Shown one piece after another: positions 24,384-32,320 of a stretch of 32,412 nucleotides of DNA (its first letter is position 1; each line of letters opens with the position of its first letter). The translations under genes and the position numbers were made by a program. Origin of the DNA: Amphritea sp. (GTDB lineage: Bacteria; Pseudomonadota; Gammaproteobacteria; Pseudomonadales; Nitrincolaceae); contig JAIBDA010000001.1 in the NCBI GenBank assembly GCA_024679635.1, positions 1 to 32,412 of the forward strand, read 5' to 3'. The notes under the pieces are model-generated. The model worked only from the letters and a program-made list of their open reading frames with translations. It was not told where the DNA came from and did no database searches.

Positions 24384-25508
24384 TTAATTTGTGGCAGGTA
24401 CGCCATTGGGAATCTGCATCTCATCCAGTACAGCGGCCATCGCATCCAGCAGGCCATCAACCTCGGCATCATAGAGCTGACCGATACAGCCCAGACGGAA
24501 GCTTTCCGCCTCGGTCAGTTTGCCCGGATAGATAATATAGTTGCGGGCCTTAAGCAGTTCGTAGAAACGCTCAAAGCTGAAGTTTTCATGGCCCGGTGAG
24601 AAGAAGGTCACAATGATCGGTGACAACCACTCATCCGCCAGCAGGGTTTCGAAGCCCAGCTTGCGCATCCCTTCAACCATACGCTGCTGGTTACGACTAT
24701 AGCGGGCATAGCGTCCGGCAATACCACCCTCTTCGGCATGTTCTCTCAGGGCCTGCATAAAGGCAGCTACAACATGGGTTGGCGGGGTAAAACGCCATTG
24801 CCCGGTTTTCTCCAGATACTGCCACTGGTCATGTAGATCCATACTCAGGGAGTGAGCATTGCCTGCCGCCTGTTCCAGTTCGCTCCTGCGCAACAGGGAG
24901 AAGCCAAAACCCGGAACACCCTCGAAACACTTGTTAGCGGAAGAAACAATGGCATCGAAGCGGAAATCTGCACTGCGAATATCTATCGCACCAAAGGCAC
25001 TCATCGAGTCGATAATCAGGCGACGGTCGTATTGCTCTACCACCTCTGCGATCTCTGCAACCGGATTCAGAATGCCGGAGCTGGTTTCACAGTGAACCAC
25101 CAGCACATGGGAGATATCACTGTCCTGCTGCAGAATCGCAGCAACTTCTTCACCCCGTGGAGGTTCATAATCGCCTTTATCCAGTGCCACATAGTTACGA
25201 CCCATATAATCCAGGATCTTGGTCATACGCTGACCGTAAGCACCATTGATCAGTACCAGCGCCTTGCCCTGTTCAGGAATCAGGGTTGCAAGGGTCGCCT
25301 CTACGGCAAAGGTGCCACTGCCCTGTACCGGTACACAAACGAAATCATCACCATCGGTCACGTAGCTGACCAGACTTTCACACAGTGCTGTGGTCATGGC
25401 ACGGAAATCACCATCCCACGAACCCCAATCCCACAACATCGCCTGCTTGACACTCATGGTGGTCGTAATCGGACCCGGTGTTAACAGATAGGGTTGCTGC
25501 TTAGACAT
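24384..25508 (-). CDS. phnW: 2-aminoethylphosphonate-pyruvate aminotransferase PhnW
   Basis: 374 residues, PLP fold type I, class V. It converts AEP plus pyruvate to phosphonoacetaldehyde plus alanine. The PLP lysine is K193 in [18 protein letters not shown], and the ring-nitrogen aspartate is D167 in [14 protein letters not shown]. The N-terminal [25 protein letters not shown] and [15 protein letters not shown] are typical PhnW. It is the first gene of the phnW-phnX-eamA unit. AAGAGG is its ribosome-binding site, and a TTGGTATCTACCAA dyad (25518-25531) abuts that site, suggesting the regulator can occlude initiation. Confidence 0.95.
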   Translation of the reverse strand: MSKQQPYLLTPGPITTTMSVKQAMLWDWGSWDGDFRAMTTALCESLVSYVTDGDDFVCVPVQGSGTFAVEATLATLIPEQGKALVLINGAYGQRMTKILDYMGRNYVALDKGDYEPPRGEEVAAILQQDSDISHVLVVHCETSSGILNPVAEIAEVVEQYDRRLIIDSMSAFGAIDIRSADFRFDAIVSSANKCFEGVPGFGFSLLRRSELEQAAGNAHSLSMDLHDQWQYLEKTGQWRFTPPTHVVAAFMQALREHAEEGGIAGRYARYSRNQQRMVEGMRKLGFETLLADEWLSPIIVTFFSPGHENFSFERFYELLKARNYIIYPGKLTEAESFRLGCIGQLYDAEVDGLLDAMAAVLDEMQIPNGVPATN

Positions 25509-25517
25509 CTTAACCTC

Positions 25518-25531
25518 TTGGTATCTACCAA
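25518..25531. promoter_or_regulatory. Weaker PhnR-type operator at the phnW ribosome-binding site
   Basis: TTGGTATCTACCAA keeps the GGTAT.TACC core of the stronger operators but has TT/AA instead of TCT/AGA outer arms. It is centred about 16 bp before the phnW ATG, next to and partly over AAGAGG. It is a lower-affinity candidate, called because of position and core match. Confidence 0.5.
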
Positions 25532-25579
25532 CTAAAAACTAACCAACCAACACTAAGGCTGGATATTTAATAATTAAAA

Positions 25580-25605
25580 CTAAGTATTTTTAATAAAACA
25601 CTTAG
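25580..25605. repeat. 26-bp AT-rich near-perfect palindrome between transporter and phnW
   Basis: CTAAGT-A-TTTT-TAAT-AAAA-C-ACTTAG, with one mismatched pair. It lies downstream of the permease gene (stop at 25701) and upstream of phnW, in 190 bp that hold no gene. It could be a weak terminator for the transporter or a protein-binding dyad. A second dyad, TTATAGCTATAA, is at 25683-25694. Confidence 0.45.
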
Positions 25606-25700
25606 AAACTCGATAAGAGATATTTCCTGGCATACTCCAGATAATATCTATAAAAAACTCTATGACTATCTGATAGCAAAATTTATAGCTATAAGATCCT

Positions 25701-27392
25701 TTAACGTAGGCGCCAACGCTGGGTGCGGTTAAGAATCTGACGGCTCAGCAACCAGTGAATTCCCTTAACACCCAGGGAGGTTGCCATCAACAACACAGCC
25801 ATAGCTGCTGCCGGTGCGGTATCACCTGCTTCATCCATATTCATAACGGCGATCGATGCAAGTGTGGTATCAGCCGAGTAAAGGAACACCACTGCTGATA
25901 CGGTGGTCATCGCATTAACAAAGATATACACCGAGATATCCAGCACAGCCGGCAGACACAGTGGCAGAGTCACCCTGCGGAAGGTGGTATAGAACGGTAC
26001 CTTCAGAGAAGCTGATACCGACTCAAATTCGCCATCGATCTGCTTCAGACTGGTCACTGCGGTTAGGTGACAGACGGTGTAGAAGTGCACCAGCGTATTC
26101 AACACCAAAATCGCCAGGGTACCGTACATAAAATTAAGCGGGTTACCCGGTGAGTTAAAGAAGAAAATATAGGACAGACCCAATACCATACCCGGCACTG
26201 CCATCGGCAGCATTGCCAGTAGTTGCAGCAGCTTACGCAGCTGAGGCAGTACCTTCACCTTCTCATTAATATAAGCAACGATGAATACCACTGCAGTACC
26301 AATAACCGATGTCCAGAACGCCAGCTTCAGTGAGTTGAAGTAGGAAGCCCAGCCACCACCATCCATCATATCGAACTGATAGTTATTCAGTGACAACTCC
26401 AGGTTATAGGGCCAGAAGGTGATCAGAGAAGCATAGAATGCCATACCGATAACCAACAGCAGAAAGCCACAAACCAGCAGGCAAAAGCCCATCAGGAGCA
26501 GATCACGCAACCAGTGTTTTTCCGGCTGCATTGGCACTGCACGGGAAGTCAGTTGCGACGTCTGACGACGCTGTACCCGACGTTCAACCCAAAAGGAGAA
26601 CAGAGCAGGCCATAACAGCACGACCGATACCACAGCCCCCATCTGGAAGTTCTGCTGCCCCACAACCTGTTTATAGATATCTGTCGCCAGCACGTTGTAC
26701 TGACCTCCGATTACTTTTGCCACACCGAAATCGGTGATCGCCAGAGTGAAGACAACAAAGATAGTATTGATCAGACCATAACGGATACCCGGCAGGGTTA
26801 CCGTCAGGAAGATCCGCCAGGCTGGTGTTTTCAGCGCCTTCGCCGCTTCATAGAGGCGAGCATCACTGTTAGCCATAGCCGTGATCAGGATCATCAGAGC
26901 GTGAGGAAAGATCCAGAAACTCAACCCCATTATGATGCCCACAGGTCCATAGATGGAGTCTACCGGTAGCCATGCCTTAAGAATCCCCTGATTACCGAAC
27001 AGGTAGATCATACTTAGCGCTGGCAGTAAGGAAGGTGCAAATATCGGCAGCATGCTGAGGATACGGAATACCTTCTTGCCTGTTATTCCGGAACGCACCA
27101 GTGCGTAGGCAAAAACGAACGCAGAACTAACTACGATAACCGTGGTCCAGAGGGCGATATTTAACGAGTTAAAGATCGAGTAAAACAGTGCCGGGTTAGT
27201 GAAGTACTCAATATAGTTTGCTAAGCCGACAAACTCATTCTGCTGGTTCTGTAAACTTTTCGTCAGCATGGTGCCCAACGGCGCCAGCAGGGTAATAAAC
27301 AGAAACAGTACCCCTGCCAGCAGCACTAAGCGCTGAATCCAGGCTTCCCGATCATATGCCGGTAGTGCGGCATGGGCTACAAGGGATGTCAT
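25701..27392 (-). CDS. AEP ABC transporter, fused two-domain permease (PhnU2/AepW type)
   Basis: 563 residues with about twelve membrane helices: two permease units fused in one chain, as in the iron(III)-type AEP transporters (TIGRFAM PhnU2). EAA-type loops occur twice, AAKALKTPAWRIFLTVTLPG in the first half and ESVSASLKVPFYTTFRRVTLP in the second; a hydrophilic linker with PMQPEKHWLRD joins the halves near residue 290. Its ATG overlaps the ATPase TGA by one base, so the two are translationally coupled. Fe3+/spermidine permeases look similar, but context with phnW, phnX and phnR supports AEP. Confidence 0.87.
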   Translation of the reverse strand: MTSLVAHAALPAYDREAWIQRLVLLAGVLFLFITLLAPLGTMLTKSLQNQQNEFVGLANYIEYFTNPALFYSIFNSLNIALWTTVIVVSSAFVFAYALVRSGITGKKVFRILSMLPIFAPSLLPALSMIYLFGNQGILKAWLPVDSIYGPVGIIMGLSFWIFPHALMILITAMANSDARLYEAAKALKTPAWRIFLTVTLPGIRYGLINTIFVVFTLAITDFGVAKVIGGQYNVLATDIYKQVVGQQNFQMGAVVSVVLLWPALFSFWVERRVQRRQTSQLTSRAVPMQPEKHWLRDLLLMGFCLLVCGFLLLVIGMAFYASLITFWPYNLELSLNNYQFDMMDGGGWASYFNSLKLAFWTSVIGTAVVFIVAYINEKVKVLPQLRKLLQLLAMLPMAVPGMVLGLSYIFFFNSPGNPLNFMYGTLAILVLNTLVHFYTVCHLTAVTSLKQIDGEFESVSASLKVPFYTTFRRVTLPLCLPAVLDISVYIFVNAMTTVSAVVFLYSADTTLASIAVMNMDEAGDTAPAAAMAVLLMATSLGVKGIHWLLSRQILNRTQRWRLR

Positions 27393-28531
27393 CAGGAAGC
27401 CTCCGCAGCGGTCATCGCCATTACCGGCACGATTTCATCCTGCTCAGAAGCAGTCTCTTTTTCTGGGATATCCTGATAGAAATGCAGTGCTTCGCATGGA
27501 ACACTGATCCAGAGCCTATCATCGATAAGCGGGTTGACCTGCTTAAACTGCTCAATAGTCAGATCCAGCTCCACATCCTGTTCTTCAGAGATCGCAACAG
27601 TGATCCGGGCACAAGACCCCATAAAGCTGACATGGCGCACTTCACCGCTGAGCTGCAGTTTACTGCTACCTTCAGCAATCGGTGAATCACTCACCTCTGC
27701 AGCTTCAGGACGAAAACCAAGCTGCCCCATAACCGCAGGAACCCGCAATGGCATATTCGCTTCAACACTACCCAGCATCACATTGCCATCGCCCAATACC
27801 TGAGCCGGTATCAGATTCATGCTACCGATAAAACGGGCAACAAAGGCGGTTGCCGGACGGTCATAGATCTCCTGTGGTGTACCCACCTGTGCGATACAAC
27901 CATGATCCATTACCACAATACGGTCTGCCATCGTCAGGGCTTCATCCTGATCGTGGGTCACCATAATGGTAGTGATACCCAGCTTCTGCTGCAGCTCACG
28001 AATCTCCTGCCGCAGATGCAGTCGTACCCGGGCATCCAATGCAGATAAAGGCTCATCCAGCAGCAACAGGCCAGGTTCCGTTGCCAAGGCACGGGCCAGA
28101 GCCACACGCTGCTGCTGGCCTCCGGAAAGCTGGGTCGGAAACTTTTCTTCGATACCCGGCAGGTCGATCTGTTCCAGCAACTCTTTAACCCGCTGCTGAC
28201 GTTCCTGACGGTTCATTTTCATATTCACCAGACCGTACGCGATGTTATCCGCTACGGTCAGGTTCGGAAACAGAGCGTAAGACTGGAATACAATACCAAA
28301 ATCCCGCTGCTGCGGCGGTAGTGCAGAGATATCACGTTCGCCCTGGATTACACTACCCTGCTCCTGCATCTCCAATCCAGCAATTGCCCGCAGCAATGTT
28401 GTTTTACCGCAACCGGAAGGGCCCAGGAAACAGATAAACTCACCTTCGTTAACTTCCAGAGAGATATTGCACAGAGCAGTAAAATCACCGAAGTGCTTAT
28501 ACAGCTGATCGATTTGTAGATATGAAGTCAT
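27392..28531 (-). CDS. AEP ABC transporter ATP-binding protein (PhnT2/AepV type)
   Basis: 379 residues from ATG 28531, which has AAAGGAAA 7 nt upstream; the longer frame from 28561 would begin inside a 13-bp inverted repeat and is less likely. Walker A is GPSGCGKTT at 37-45, Q-loop FQSYALFPN near 83, signature LSGGQQQR at 135-142, Walker B LLLLDEPLSALD near 156, and switch His in MVTHDQDEALT. The C-terminal 130 residues form a regulatory TOBE-like domain (LGFRPEAAEV...) as in PotA/FbpC proteins. It energises the fused permease next door. Confidence 0.88.
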   Translation of the reverse strand: MTSYLQIDQLYKHFGDFTALCNISLEVNEGEFICFLGPSGCGKTTLLRAIAGLEMQEQGSVIQGERDISALPPQQRDFGIVFQSYALFPNLTVADNIAYGLVNMKMNRQERQQRVKELLEQIDLPGIEEKFPTQLSGGQQQRVALARALATEPGLLLLDEPLSALDARVRLHLRQEIRELQQKLGITTIMVTHDQDEALTMADRIVVMDHGCIAQVGTPQEIYDRPATAFVARFIGSMNLIPAQVLGDGNVMLGSVEANMPLRVPAVMGQLGFRPEAAEVSDSPIAEGSSKLQLSGEVRHVSFMGSCARITVAISEEQDVELDLTIEQFKQVNPLIDDRLWISVPCEALHFYQDIPEKETASEQDEIVPVMAMTAAEAS

Positions 28532-28553
28532 TGTCTTTTCCTTTGCCGAAGGC

Positions 28554-28606
28554 TTCTGCATAACGGTACCTGTTACCTGAACAGTCCAATGATCCGTTAT
28601 GCAGAA
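28554..28606 (-). repeat. 13-bp perfect inverted repeat in the leader of the transporter ATPase gene
   Basis: TTCTGCATAACGG (28554-28566) is exactly inverted as CCGTTATGCAGAA (28594-28606) with 27 bp between; a small CTGTT/AACAG stem can form inside. In minus-strand mRNA it gives a long hairpin ending about 22 nt before the ATPase start codon, just after the terminator at 28624-28648. It may protect or insulate the downstream mRNA or tune translation. Confidence 0.6.
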
Positions 28607-28618
28607 ACCCTGAATATG

Positions 28619-28648
28619 AAAAACGGCCCTGACTGTCTGTCAGGGCCG
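28619..28648 (-). terminator. Intercistronic terminator after the AEP binding-protein gene
   Basis: CGGCCCTGAC-TGTCT-GTCAGGGCCG (28624-28648) is a perfect 10-bp stem followed on the minus strand by five T. It lies 24 bp after the binding-protein stop. It probably lets only part of transcription reach the ATPase and permease, giving the usual excess of binding protein. Confidence 0.85.
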
Positions 28649-28671
28649 CTCTAAATCAGCTAAACCCTGAA

Positions 28672-29700
28672 TTACTTCTTAGGTTCGCTCTTGCTATCGT
28701 AACGACCCTGCCACTCTTTCAGAATGTTAGAACGATTAACCGCGGCCCATTCGAAGTTGTTATCGATCATCAACTCTTCGATATTAGCCGGGTAGTTCTT
28801 AACCGGTTTAGCTACACCAGGCATCGCCACAACCGCATAACCCTGGTTATACAGTTCGTTCGCCGGAAGGGTTACAGCCCAGTTCATAAGTTTCTGAGCA
28901 GCTTCCAGCTTGTCGGTACCTTTAACGATTGCTGCGGCTTCCATATCCCAACCCACACCTTCGGTCGGGAAGATAACATTCAGAGGAGCACCTTTATTGA
29001 TCAGCTTAGCGCCACGGTAAGCGAAAGAGATACCGATTGGAGTCTCACCGGCAGCAGCCATCTTACAAGGCTTGGAACCTGAGTGAGTGTAACGATCGAT
29101 ATTGCTGTGCAGGCCATCCATGAACGCCCAGCCCTTATCTTCACCGAACAGCTGTAGCCAACTGGATACATCCAGGAAGCCGGTGCCGGAAGAGTTAGGG
29201 TTAGGCATTACCAGGTGGCCTTTATAAACAGGCTTAGTCAGATCTGCCCAGCTTGTAGGCTTAGGTAGATTGTTCTTTTCAGCTTCAATGGTGTTAAAGC
29301 AGATAGAAGCAACCCAGGCATCCATACCTACCCATGAAGGCGTCGCATCAGCATCGACAAACTTTTTGCTTAGTTTCTCTACGCCCTGTGGCTTGTACGC
29401 CTGCAACATGTCCTGACCTTTCAGAACCAGCAGAGAGGTAGCAGCCAGCCCCCAAACAACGTCAGCCTGTGGATTTTCTTTCTCAGCCAGCAGACGTGCA
29501 GTTACGATACCGGTAGAGTCGCGAACCCAACGGATATCGATATCTGGATTAGCTTTTTCAAAAGCCGCCTCATACTGCTTCAGCTGATCAGCTTCAAGTG
29601 CAGTGTATACAGTCAAATCAGTCTTAGCCTGAGCAGACAGGGCTACACCCATACCCAGTACAGTTGCAGCCGCCAGACGAGCTTTAGCAAACAGTTTCAT
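28672..29700 (-). CDS. AEP ABC transporter periplasmic binding protein (PhnS2/AepX type)
   Basis: 342 residues. The signal peptide MKLFAKARLAAATVLGMGVALSAQA is cleaved before KTDLTVYTALEADQLKQYEAAFEKANP. The fold is that of iron(III)/thiamine-type binding proteins (family 1/6): TVYTALEADQ opening, WVRDSTGIVTARLLAEKENPQADVVWG near residue 60, and NPNSSGTGFLDVSSWLQLFGEDKGW near 165. This family in AEP clusters binds 2-aminoethylphosphonate. AGGAG precedes the ATG. A double operator lies about 90 bp upstream. It is followed by a terminator that separates it from the ATPase. Confidence 0.88.
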   Translation of the reverse strand: MKLFAKARLAAATVLGMGVALSAQAKTDLTVYTALEADQLKQYEAAFEKANPDIDIRWVRDSTGIVTARLLAEKENPQADVVWGLAATSLLVLKGQDMLQAYKPQGVEKLSKKFVDADATPSWVGMDAWVASICFNTIEAEKNNLPKPTSWADLTKPVYKGHLVMPNPNSSGTGFLDVSSWLQLFGEDKGWAFMDGLHSNIDRYTHSGSKPCKMAAAGETPIGISFAYRGAKLINKGAPLNVIFPTEGVGWDMEAAAIVKGTDKLEAAQKLMNWAVTLPANELYNQGYAVVAMPGVAKPVKNYPANIEELMIDNNFEWAAVNRSNILKEWQGRYDSKSEPKK

Positions 29701-29743
29701 GGTTAACTCCTAAAATAGTTTTGATTTCTTGCAACGCTGTTTC

Positions 29744-29760
29744 GGTAGTTGAGGACTACC
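29744..29760 (-). other. Small hairpin in the binding-protein 5' leader
   Basis: GGTAGT-TGAGG-ACTACC, six perfect pairs, in the presumed 5' untranslated region of the AEP binding-protein mRNA, about 45 nt before the start. It may stabilise the 5' end. Confidence 0.35.
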
Positions 29761-29771
29761 GTTATTTCTCT

Positions 29772-29801
29772 ATACCAGATCACAATCTGGTATATACCAA
29801 A
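29772..29801. promoter_or_regulatory. PhnR-type operator plus half-site upstream of the AEP binding protein
   Basis: TCTGGTATATACCAAA (29786-29801) is a full site with one mismatch. To its left ATACCAGAT (29772-29780) is a lone half-site whose implied centre is 22 bp, two helical turns, from the full-site centre. The arrangement suggests side-by-side dimers on one DNA face upstream of the transporter promoter. Confidence 0.7.
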
Positions 29802-29853
29802 TAATTATTCCAGCATTTAATTACAAATATGTGACAGAAAAGTGATGGATTTT

Positions 29854-31086
29854 TTAACCCGAACTTTTATTTGTTCGAGTCAGGGCACATCGCTCCCTGA
29901 ACTGCTCAGAAAAAGGATCAACATCACCAAAACGATCGATCATAAAGGGTTCCGCTGATGTAAAAGGTGCTTGCTGCAATGCAGCCTCTGCCATAAACCG
30001 GCCAATTCCACCGGACATTGCAATACCTGATCCGGAACAACCGGAAGCGACAAGAAGCCCTTCGACAGCGGTCTGACCAAGTAACGGTTTTCCATCGGGG
30101 GTATAGCTTGAAATACCCGAGATATAGTGACGCAAGCCAAGGGTCTCGAGCGCAGGGAATAACAGCTGCAGCTCTTCATACCCCGCCTCAAGACACTCCA
30201 GCCCTTCTGGGTCACAGTTAAACAGATAGCCCTGCAGATCGGCAGGAAGGGTTGCCGCGTCACCATAAACCGCCTGCTTATCCCGTAGACCAAACAGCAA
30301 CCCTCCAACCTCAGGACGGGCATAAGCATTAGCATCCGGCATAATCACCATGGGACTGTTGGCTGGAAACTGATCGCTGTCTTCGGTAATCCAGTAGCTA
30401 CTGCGCACCGGAGCCATCGCCAGTGCTATATCCAGCTGTGCCAGCAGGGCTACAGACCAGGGGCCTGCGCAACACAGGGTAGTTTCAGCACGATATTCTG
30501 TTGTCTCAGAGTGAGCACCCACTACTTTTCCGGCCTCAGTAATAAAGCCGGTGATTGCAGTCTGTTGTTCTAGCTCAACACCTAACTGGCGCGCCCTGGT
30601 CATAAAAGCCTGGGCCAAAATAGCCGGATCCAGGTAACCATCCTCTGCGACATAAAGAGCCCGCTCCACAGCAGACTGGCATAACCAGGGAGCTTGTAAT
30701 GAAGCTTCGTAGGAGCTTAACCATTGATGCTCCAGCTGTAACCGTTGTGCAGTCGCTGCCGTTTCATCGAGATACTGTTGACCGGCGGCTGCAACATGCA
30801 GGCTGCCCACCCTGCGCAATGGCAGAGGACTATCAAGATAAGGGTTGAGATATTCGATTGCGGCAAAAGTTTCTGCAACCAGGTCAGCCATACCCGGATC
30901 AGGACGAACCCGGGTCAGCAATGCCGCAGCCTGAGATGTTGTACCAGTTGCGGTAAACGCAGATTCAATAACTCTTATCCTAGTACCGGAAGGGGCCAGA
31001 CGAGCCAGGTAGCAAGCGGTTGCCGCACCCAGTATGCCTCCCCCAATAATCAGGAAGTCACTGTTTATCTTAGAAAATTCAGGCAT
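29854..31086 (-). CDS. FAD-dependent (DadA/sarcosine-oxidase-like) aminophosphonate oxidoreductase
   Basis: 410 residues from ATG 31086; a longer reading would need TTG at 31098. The dinucleotide motif is IIGGGILGAATACYLA (GGGILG at 15-20). Middle and late segments are typical of glycine/sarcosine-oxidase-like flavoproteins: TTLCCAGPWSVALL, and GISSYTPDGKPLLGQTAVEGLLVASGCSGSGIAMSGGIGRFMAE closing the FAD site. Members that recur in AEP clusters (called PbfC/PbfD or annotated as aminophosphonate oxidoreductases) oxidise N-methyl-AEP, and some also AEP, to phosphonoacetaldehyde. With PhnW also present, N-methyl-AEP use is the likelier job. A perfect operator lies 17 bp before the start codon. 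Confidence 0.8.
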   Translation of the reverse strand: MPEFSKINSDFLIIGGGILGAATACYLARLAPSGTRIRVIESAFTATGTTSQAAALLTRVRPDPGMADLVAETFAAIEYLNPYLDSPLPLRRVGSLHVAAAGQQYLDETAATAQRLQLEHQWLSSYEASLQAPWLCQSAVERALYVAEDGYLDPAILAQAFMTRARQLGVELEQQTAITGFITEAGKVVGAHSETTEYRAETTLCCAGPWSVALLAQLDIALAMAPVRSSYWITEDSDQFPANSPMVIMPDANAYARPEVGGLLFGLRDKQAVYGDAATLPADLQGYLFNCDPEGLECLEAGYEELQLLFPALETLGLRHYISGISSYTPDGKPLLGQTAVEGLLVASGCSGSGIAMSGGIGRFMAEAALQQAPFTSAEPFMIDRFGDVDPFSEQFRERCALTRTNKSSG

Positions 31087-31102
31087 CTGCAATCTCAAAT
31101 TA

Positions 31103-31120
31103 ATCTGGTATATACCAGAT
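31103..31120. promoter_or_regulatory. Perfect 18-bp PhnR-type operator
   Basis: ATCTGGTATATACCAGAT is a perfect palindrome between phnR and the FAD oxidoreductase gene, 17 bp before the ATG. It is the best copy of the motif in the window. It is close enough to overlap the transcription start or the ribosome-binding region. Confidence 0.8.
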
Positions 31121-31189
31121 ATTAAAAAAACAAGATTACAGAAGCGTTACAGTTTTATAACAATCAATTATTAAACAACAAAACAGTAA

Positions 31190-31906
31190 TCAGTCGCTTA
31201 CAGATACAGCGACCTTAAGTGCATCGTGAACCCAGTATTCCCGGTCAAATTCTAGAAACTCACCCTGCTTATCAAAAGTTAAGCGCTGCATATAGAGCCC
31301 GGCGCTCCCGGTATTCAACCCCAGTGCTTCAGCTTCAAGCCCGGTCAGGGCCTGCGGATAAAGCTCAATTTCACGCTGGGCCGGATAGAGACTATAGGTA
31401 TCCCGGAGTAACTCCCAGATAGAGTGATCGGTATCCTGAGTAAGCAATCCCGGACAATTTGCCGGATTGATGTAGTTGTGTTCGATAACCACCGGACGAC
31501 CATCAATAGAACGACGGCGCATGATTAGATAAATCGGCGAACCTTCGGCCAGACCACTGGGTTCTGCCAGCCAGCCAGGGACTTCTGTCAACTGCTTACT
31601 TATGGTTTCGGTAGCGGGGATAAAGCCCTGTTCAGTAACTGTACTATAGAAACCGATATCCCGGCTCGGATCGTAGACCAGACGCTGTGGGGTAACATAC
31701 CACCCGCGGCGATTTGAACGGAAAATTTTCCCCTCTGCTTCCAGTTGCCCGAGCGCCTGACGTACCGTCACCCGGGTTGTACTAAACCTTGAAGCTAATT
31801 CACGCTCTGCAGGCAAACGATCCTGACTACCCAGGTCGTTTTCTTCAATCCACTGCCAAAGCTGATCACGTACCTGAATATAGACAGCCGCGCCTTTTCG
31901 TTGCAT
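31190..31906 (-). CDS. phnR: GntR-family (HutC/UTRA type) phosphonate-utilisation regulator PhnR
   Basis: 238 residues. The N-terminal winged helix is YIQVRDQLWQWIEENDLGSQDRLPAERELASRFSTTRVTVRQALGQLEAEGKIFR (residues 9-63, quoted here only in part of its key pattern LPAERELA and TRVTVRQAL). The C-terminal UTRA effector domain includes IYLIMRRRSIDGRPVVIEHNYINP and LEFDREYWVHDALKV. Family members in AEP clusters are called PhnR. It heads the minus-strand AEP module, and AAGGGG precedes its ATG. The palindromes TCTGGTATATACCAGA in the window are its natural candidate targets; UTRA regulators commonly bind GTNTANAC-like palindromes, which the GGTATATACC core resembles. No copy lies before phnR itself. 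Confidence 0.87.
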   Translation of the reverse strand: MQRKGAAVYIQVRDQLWQWIEENDLGSQDRLPAERELASRFSTTRVTVRQALGQLEAEGKIFRSNRRGWYVTPQRLVYDPSRDIGFYSTVTEQGFIPATETISKQLTEVPGWLAEPSGLAEGSPIYLIMRRRSIDGRPVVIEHNYINPANCPGLLTQDTDHSIWELLRDTYSLYPAQREIELYPQALTGLEAEALGLNTGSAGLYMQRLTFDKQGEFLEFDREYWVHDALKVAVSVSD

Positions 31907-32320
31907 TACGCCCCTTCCTGAGTCGTTGAGGAAAGCAGCATACTATCTGCTCTTACACGCTATGAAAAGTTCCGGGCTTAATCCCCAGAAAAGGCATCCC
32001 TCAGATATTTCATTCCAAGCGGTTATTTTATCGGTATTTGCTTTTCATGAAAGCGAGCAAGGGTAACGAGGGGCCTTAATAATCAACTCAGGCTTACTCT
32101 CCTCTTTTCCAGTAGTTCTTAGGGGCCGGCGAACAAGTCCCCAACGTGAGAAAAACCCTAACCGGATACATTGAGGTATTGTGATGGAACACCAGCTTAC
32201 TTTTGCTGACAGCGAATGCTGCAATAAGCGCTGCTTTACTCTCGGGGAAGCCATACTTGCTTTCGTTTTCAATAGACACCTATAGACGAAGATCCCCCTA
32301 CAACACCTTAACGCTCATTA
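31907..32320. other. Right-hand intergenic region with IS remnant
   Basis: About 410 bp without a functional gene. 31907-32120 should contain the phnR promoter but shows no operator copy. 32122-32287 is an IS5-type fragment, described separately. Confidence 0.5.
32122..32287 (+). mobile_element. IS5-group element, 5' end and decayed transposase start
   Basis: GGGGCCGGCGAACAAGTCCC near 32122-32141 looks like a terminal inverted repeat. About 45 bp later ATG 32184 opens MEHQLTFADSECCNKRC, which closely resembles the conserved N-terminus of IS5-group transposases (xxQLTFADxE...KR). The frame then loses similarity and stops after 34 codons, so only the first part survives. The next gene tail starts within about 40 bp, so the rest of the element has been deleted here. 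Confidence 0.6.

Noticed and set aside
27392..28561. A longer ATPase start at 28561
   Set aside because: The start codon would lie inside the 13-bp inverted repeat with no ribosome-binding site; ATG 28531 has AAAGGAAA at good spacing and matches family starts.
25701..29700. An iron(III) or spermidine/putrescine transporter instead of an AEP transporter
   Set aside because: The folds are similar, but the location between phnR and phnW-phnX and the shared operator make AEP the better call.
31970..32320. A second attachment site made from the tRNA-Arg 3' end
   Set aside because: No match to the TTCGAGTCCTCTCGGGGAG segment was found near the right edge.
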